Notes under the pieces: generated by a model
Database searches by the model: none
What the model was told of the DNA's origin: nothing
Seen by the model: only the letters and a program-made list of their open reading frames with translations
DNA from: a virus
Direction: 5' to 3' (one strand)
Virus record (IMG/VR): IMGVR_UViG_3300030108_005652
Location: 1 to 32,770 of that record
Length of the DNA: 32,770 nucleotides
Made by a program: the position numbers and the translations under genes
Shown: positions 31,231 to 32,770 of the stretch, in pieces
Numbering within the stretch: the stretch's first letter is position 1
Layout of the letters: every line of letters begins with the position of its first letter

Positions 31231-32096
31231 AATTCTAGCTCCCAAACATCAGGACAGTTATAAGCTTTTAATTCTGTTGTTAGTCCTGTTTTATAATTTT
31301 TGTATTGTTGCAACATATATTCCAATTCTATCCAGTATTTGTCTAAATCTTCTGCTTCTATGACAAAAACTTTAGATGCATAAGGTGAAACTTTCTCTTG
31401 GGCCACAAAAACAAAATTTTGTACTTTGAACCCAGCTTTCTCAAAACCTCTTTTATACCAAGCTGCCTGATACTCATAACCGTATTGTTTTACTGAAGTC
31501 ATAAACTTAGCAGGATCACAACTTTTTGTTGTTTTGTAATCTACTATCACAATTGATTTCGGATCATAAGCATTAGTTATTGGATGTCGAACGACATCGG
31601 CTTTCAGTTTACATAAAACTTCATCTTCCCACCAATATAACGCTCGTTCATACGGGCTGTTGAAGTGTTCAGCAGGATATTCTGTTTCAGTAGGGTTAAG
31701 ATATTTTTCTGCTACCGGTAGTAAATGTTCAGACATATTTTTAATAGTTTCGTAGTCTTTGTTCGGTATACAAGTCACACCTCTCTCAGCACATTCGGCT
31801 ATCATTTGTTTAGCTGTAGCGGTATACATGCTGCCAGTTATAACTGCTACCTCATTGTTAAAGACTGTTTCTCCCTCGACTATCAAAGCATGTGCGGCCG
31901 AACCGAAACGTAAAGCAGGAGTTTCTTGTAACTCTTCTTTGACAGCATGTAGCTCTGATATTCTGAACTTTCTAATCATAGAAGATGAAACACCATCTGT
32001 ATTGTGATACTCATGATTACTTATACTGGGAAAGTAGATAGCATCACCAATCATGTGGTGATCGTATTTTTGTAGATTCTCTGGTAAGTTATTCAT
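31227..32096 (-). CDS. RecE/exonuclease VIII-like PDDEXK exonuclease (DUF3799 type)
   Basis: A 289-residue protein. Motifs of the exonuclease VIII-like fold appear in order: FGSAAHALIVEG (64-75) with His69, CKLKADVV (162-169) with Asp167, IVIVDYKTT (182-190) with Asp186 and Lys188, and the QYGYEYQAAWYKRGF helix (204-218) with Gln210. These proteins degrade one strand of double-stranded DNA to make tails for annealing. With the Sak4-like ATPase and the DUF669 protein across the terminator, it makes a complete phage recombination set. The ATG follows an AT-rich region with TAGGAAAAA as a weak ribosome site. Confidence 0.85.
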   Translation of the reverse strand: MNNLPENLQKYDHHMIGDAIYFPSISNHEYHNTDGVSSSMIRKFRISELHAVKEELQETPALRFGSAAHALIVEGETVFNNEVAVITGSMYTATAKQMIAECAERGVTCIPNKDYETIKNMSEHLLPVAEKYLNPTETEYPAEHFNSPYERALYWWEDEVLCKLKADVVRHPITNAYDPKSIVIVDYKTTKSCDPAKFMTSVKQYGYEYQAAWYKRGFEKAGFKVQNFVFVAQEKVSPYASKVFVIEAEDLDKYWIELEYMLQQYKNYKTGLTTELKAYNCPDVWELEL

Positions 32097-32133
32097 AATT
32101 TTTTTTCCTATAATATTAATTTACTTCTAGTAG

Positions 32134-32162
32134 TTGACATTTTAAACAATAAACCTGAAAAT
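32134..32162 (+). promoter_or_regulatory. Possible rightward promoter in divergent gap
   Basis: A perfect TTGACA at 32134-32139 is followed 17 bases later by GAAAAT (32157-32162), a weak -10. The 72-base gap between the divergent exonuclease and 68-residue genes needs a promoter in each direction. TATTAT on the minus strand just upstream of the exonuclease ATG may serve the other side. Confidence 0.4.
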
Positions 32163-32168
32163 ACAAGT

Positions 32169-32375
32169 ATGGAAATTAATAAATTAAAAACTATTGCTAC
32201 AGAAGATATGGAACACTTAGAACATATCACTGCTGATTTAGCACAAACCACATCGCTTTTGGTTGATTGCATTAAGGACCTTAGTGCTTTACCAAAAGAA
32301 CAACAGAAGTATACGGCTGAGATCCTCAGCACTTTAGTAAAAGGTAAAAGGGGTTCGAATGAGCAAGTCAAATAG
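32169..32375 (+). CDS. Small helical protein of unknown function
   Basis: A 68-residue protein, nearly all predicted helix (IATEDMEHLEHITADLAQTT, then LLVDCIKDLSALPKEQQKYT) with a basic end (KGKRGSNEQVK). No ribosome site is obvious before ATG 32169. It overlaps the next gene by 17 bases, suggesting coupling. I do not recognise a family. Small early genes like this at phage module borders often target host proteins, but nothing in the sequence shows that here. Confidence 0.5.
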   Translation: MEINKLKTIATEDMEHLEHITADLAQTTSLLVDCIKDLSALPKEQQKYTAEILSTLVKGKRGSNEQVK

Positions 32376-32625
32376 ATGGTATATGGACGAAGAACATAAA
32401 CTGTTATGCGATCATAAAAAAACTAAATGTTTTATTGATGCTTATGATCAGGGTTTTGATACCTGGGAAGAATTACATCATAATTATCAAAACTTAGTTT
32501 ACAAAACAACTGGTCTTAAAATAGATGCTACTGAGGCTAAATGGGATTGTGAAACTTACGATCATCATTTAGAGATAACAAGTAATAATCTTATGCGACA
32601 TGGTGAGAATGAGGCGAATGCTTAG
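32359..32625 (+). CDS. Small protein of unknown function, His/Asp/Trp-rich
   Basis: An 88-residue protein with AAGGGG before ATG 32359. It is notable for aromatic and His/Asp residues (RWYMDEEHKLLCDHKKTKCF, then DTWEELHHNYQNLVYKTTGL and WDCETYDHHLEIT). Cys17/His19 and Cys23 plus the HH pairs could bind metal, but there is no standard zinc pattern. The stop falls just after the left arm of an inverted repeat at 32611. The family is unknown to me. Confidence 0.55.
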   Translation: MSKSNRWYMDEEHKLLCDHKKTKCFIDAYDQGFDTWEELHHNYQNLVYKTTGLKIDATEAKWDCETYDHHLEITSNNLMRHGENEANA

Positions 32626-32770
32626 AGTTGATGTGTATGTATTGATCTCCTTGTGCAACTCCTTCGCCTCACCTTTTTGGTCGCCTCTTTACACGAACTC
32701 TCCTGTTTAAGAGAAGTCGGCGGACTTACGGTTTCAGAGCAACCTTAGCGACAAAATGCTCTGCTATAAT
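32611..32770 (+). other. Structured non-coding tail: inverted repeats, possible terminator and RNA
   Basis: No convincing gene covers 32626-32770. GAGGCGAA (32611-32618) pairs with TTCGCCTC (32663-32670), followed by ACCTTTTT. This is a terminator-like end, though the loop is 44 bases. Downstream are two further hairpins: AAGTC GGCG GACTT (32714-32727), and CAGAGCA (32735-32741) with TGCTCTG (32757-32763). The window ends in TATAAT (32765-32770), a perfect -10 box without a clear -35. The region is richer in G+C than its surroundings, as expected for a structured RNA or a control region. Confidence 0.45.

Noticed and set aside
32726-32770. A short minus-strand frame entering from the window edge (ends IIAEHFVAKVALKP)
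   Set aside because: Only 14 codons are visible and they coincide with a hairpin. There is too little to call a gene, though a gene ending here cannot be excluded.
1-32770. Integrase, attachment sites, tRNA genes or insertion sequences
   Set aside because: I looked for recombinase or transposase motifs, clover-leaf patterns and terminal repeats in the gaps and found none that I could support.

Overview
The window looks like part of the genome of an uncultured, AT-rich marine short-tailed phage (podovirus-like, of the kind assembled from ocean viromes). The evidence is: densely packed genes joined by 1-4 base overlaps (TAGTG, TAATG, ATGA); paired head-tail adaptor-like proteins; a P22 gp10-like tail nozzle candidate; a very large tail fibre ending in an S74 self-cleaving chaperone domain; a run of large helical internal virion proteins with no tape measure, sheath or tail tube; and a phage replication and recombination set. 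I see no integrase, tRNA or CRISPR array. Terminase, portal, major capsid and DNA polymerase genes are not in the window and presumably lie outside it. The host cannot be fixed from the sequence; the CHASE2/FecR and Csg-type genes imply a Gram-negative bacterium.

Layout. (1) Positions 3-20740, + strand: virion module. It runs from small basic proteins (one made of MKKSKGG repeats) through adaptors with a zinc ribbon between them, a Rossmann-like protein, beta-rich virion proteins, a small membrane/lysozyme lysis cluster, the nozzle, the fibre, and four internal virion proteins (one with LysM). (2) Positions 20724-25481, - strand: an accessory cassette that is out of place in a phage. In transcription order it holds CsgF, CsgG, a curlin-like repeat protein, a FecR-domain protein and a CHASE2-class III adenylate cyclase. 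(3) Positions 25483-29291, - strand: two small membrane proteins (one a 3-TM holin-like protein), a PD-(D/E)XK nuclease, a primase-polymerase/ATPase and a small HTH regulator. (4) Positions 29368-30951, + strand: Sak4-like RecA-type ATPase, an unknown protein and a DUF669 SSB-like protein, closed by a clear terminator. (5) Positions 30994-32096, - strand: DUF3310 protein and RecE-like exonuclease. (6) Positions 32169-32625, + strand: two small unknown proteins, followed by a structured non-coding tail to the window end.

The main discovery candidate is the cassette at 20724-25481. A CsgG lipoprotein pore and its CsgF partner sit directly upstream of an exported protein with about nine degenerate curlin-type turns. 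These are followed, with overlapping genes, by a periplasmic FecR-domain protein and a transmembrane cyclase with an intact adenylate-type active site. Together they could build a surface or extracellular fibre on the infected cell and couple the state of the envelope to cAMP. The parts are recognisable bacterial families. Their combination inside a phage, the absence of CsgE/CsgD, and the encoding of two signal peptides inside the 3' ends of the preceding genes are what deserve attention. The biological role is inference.
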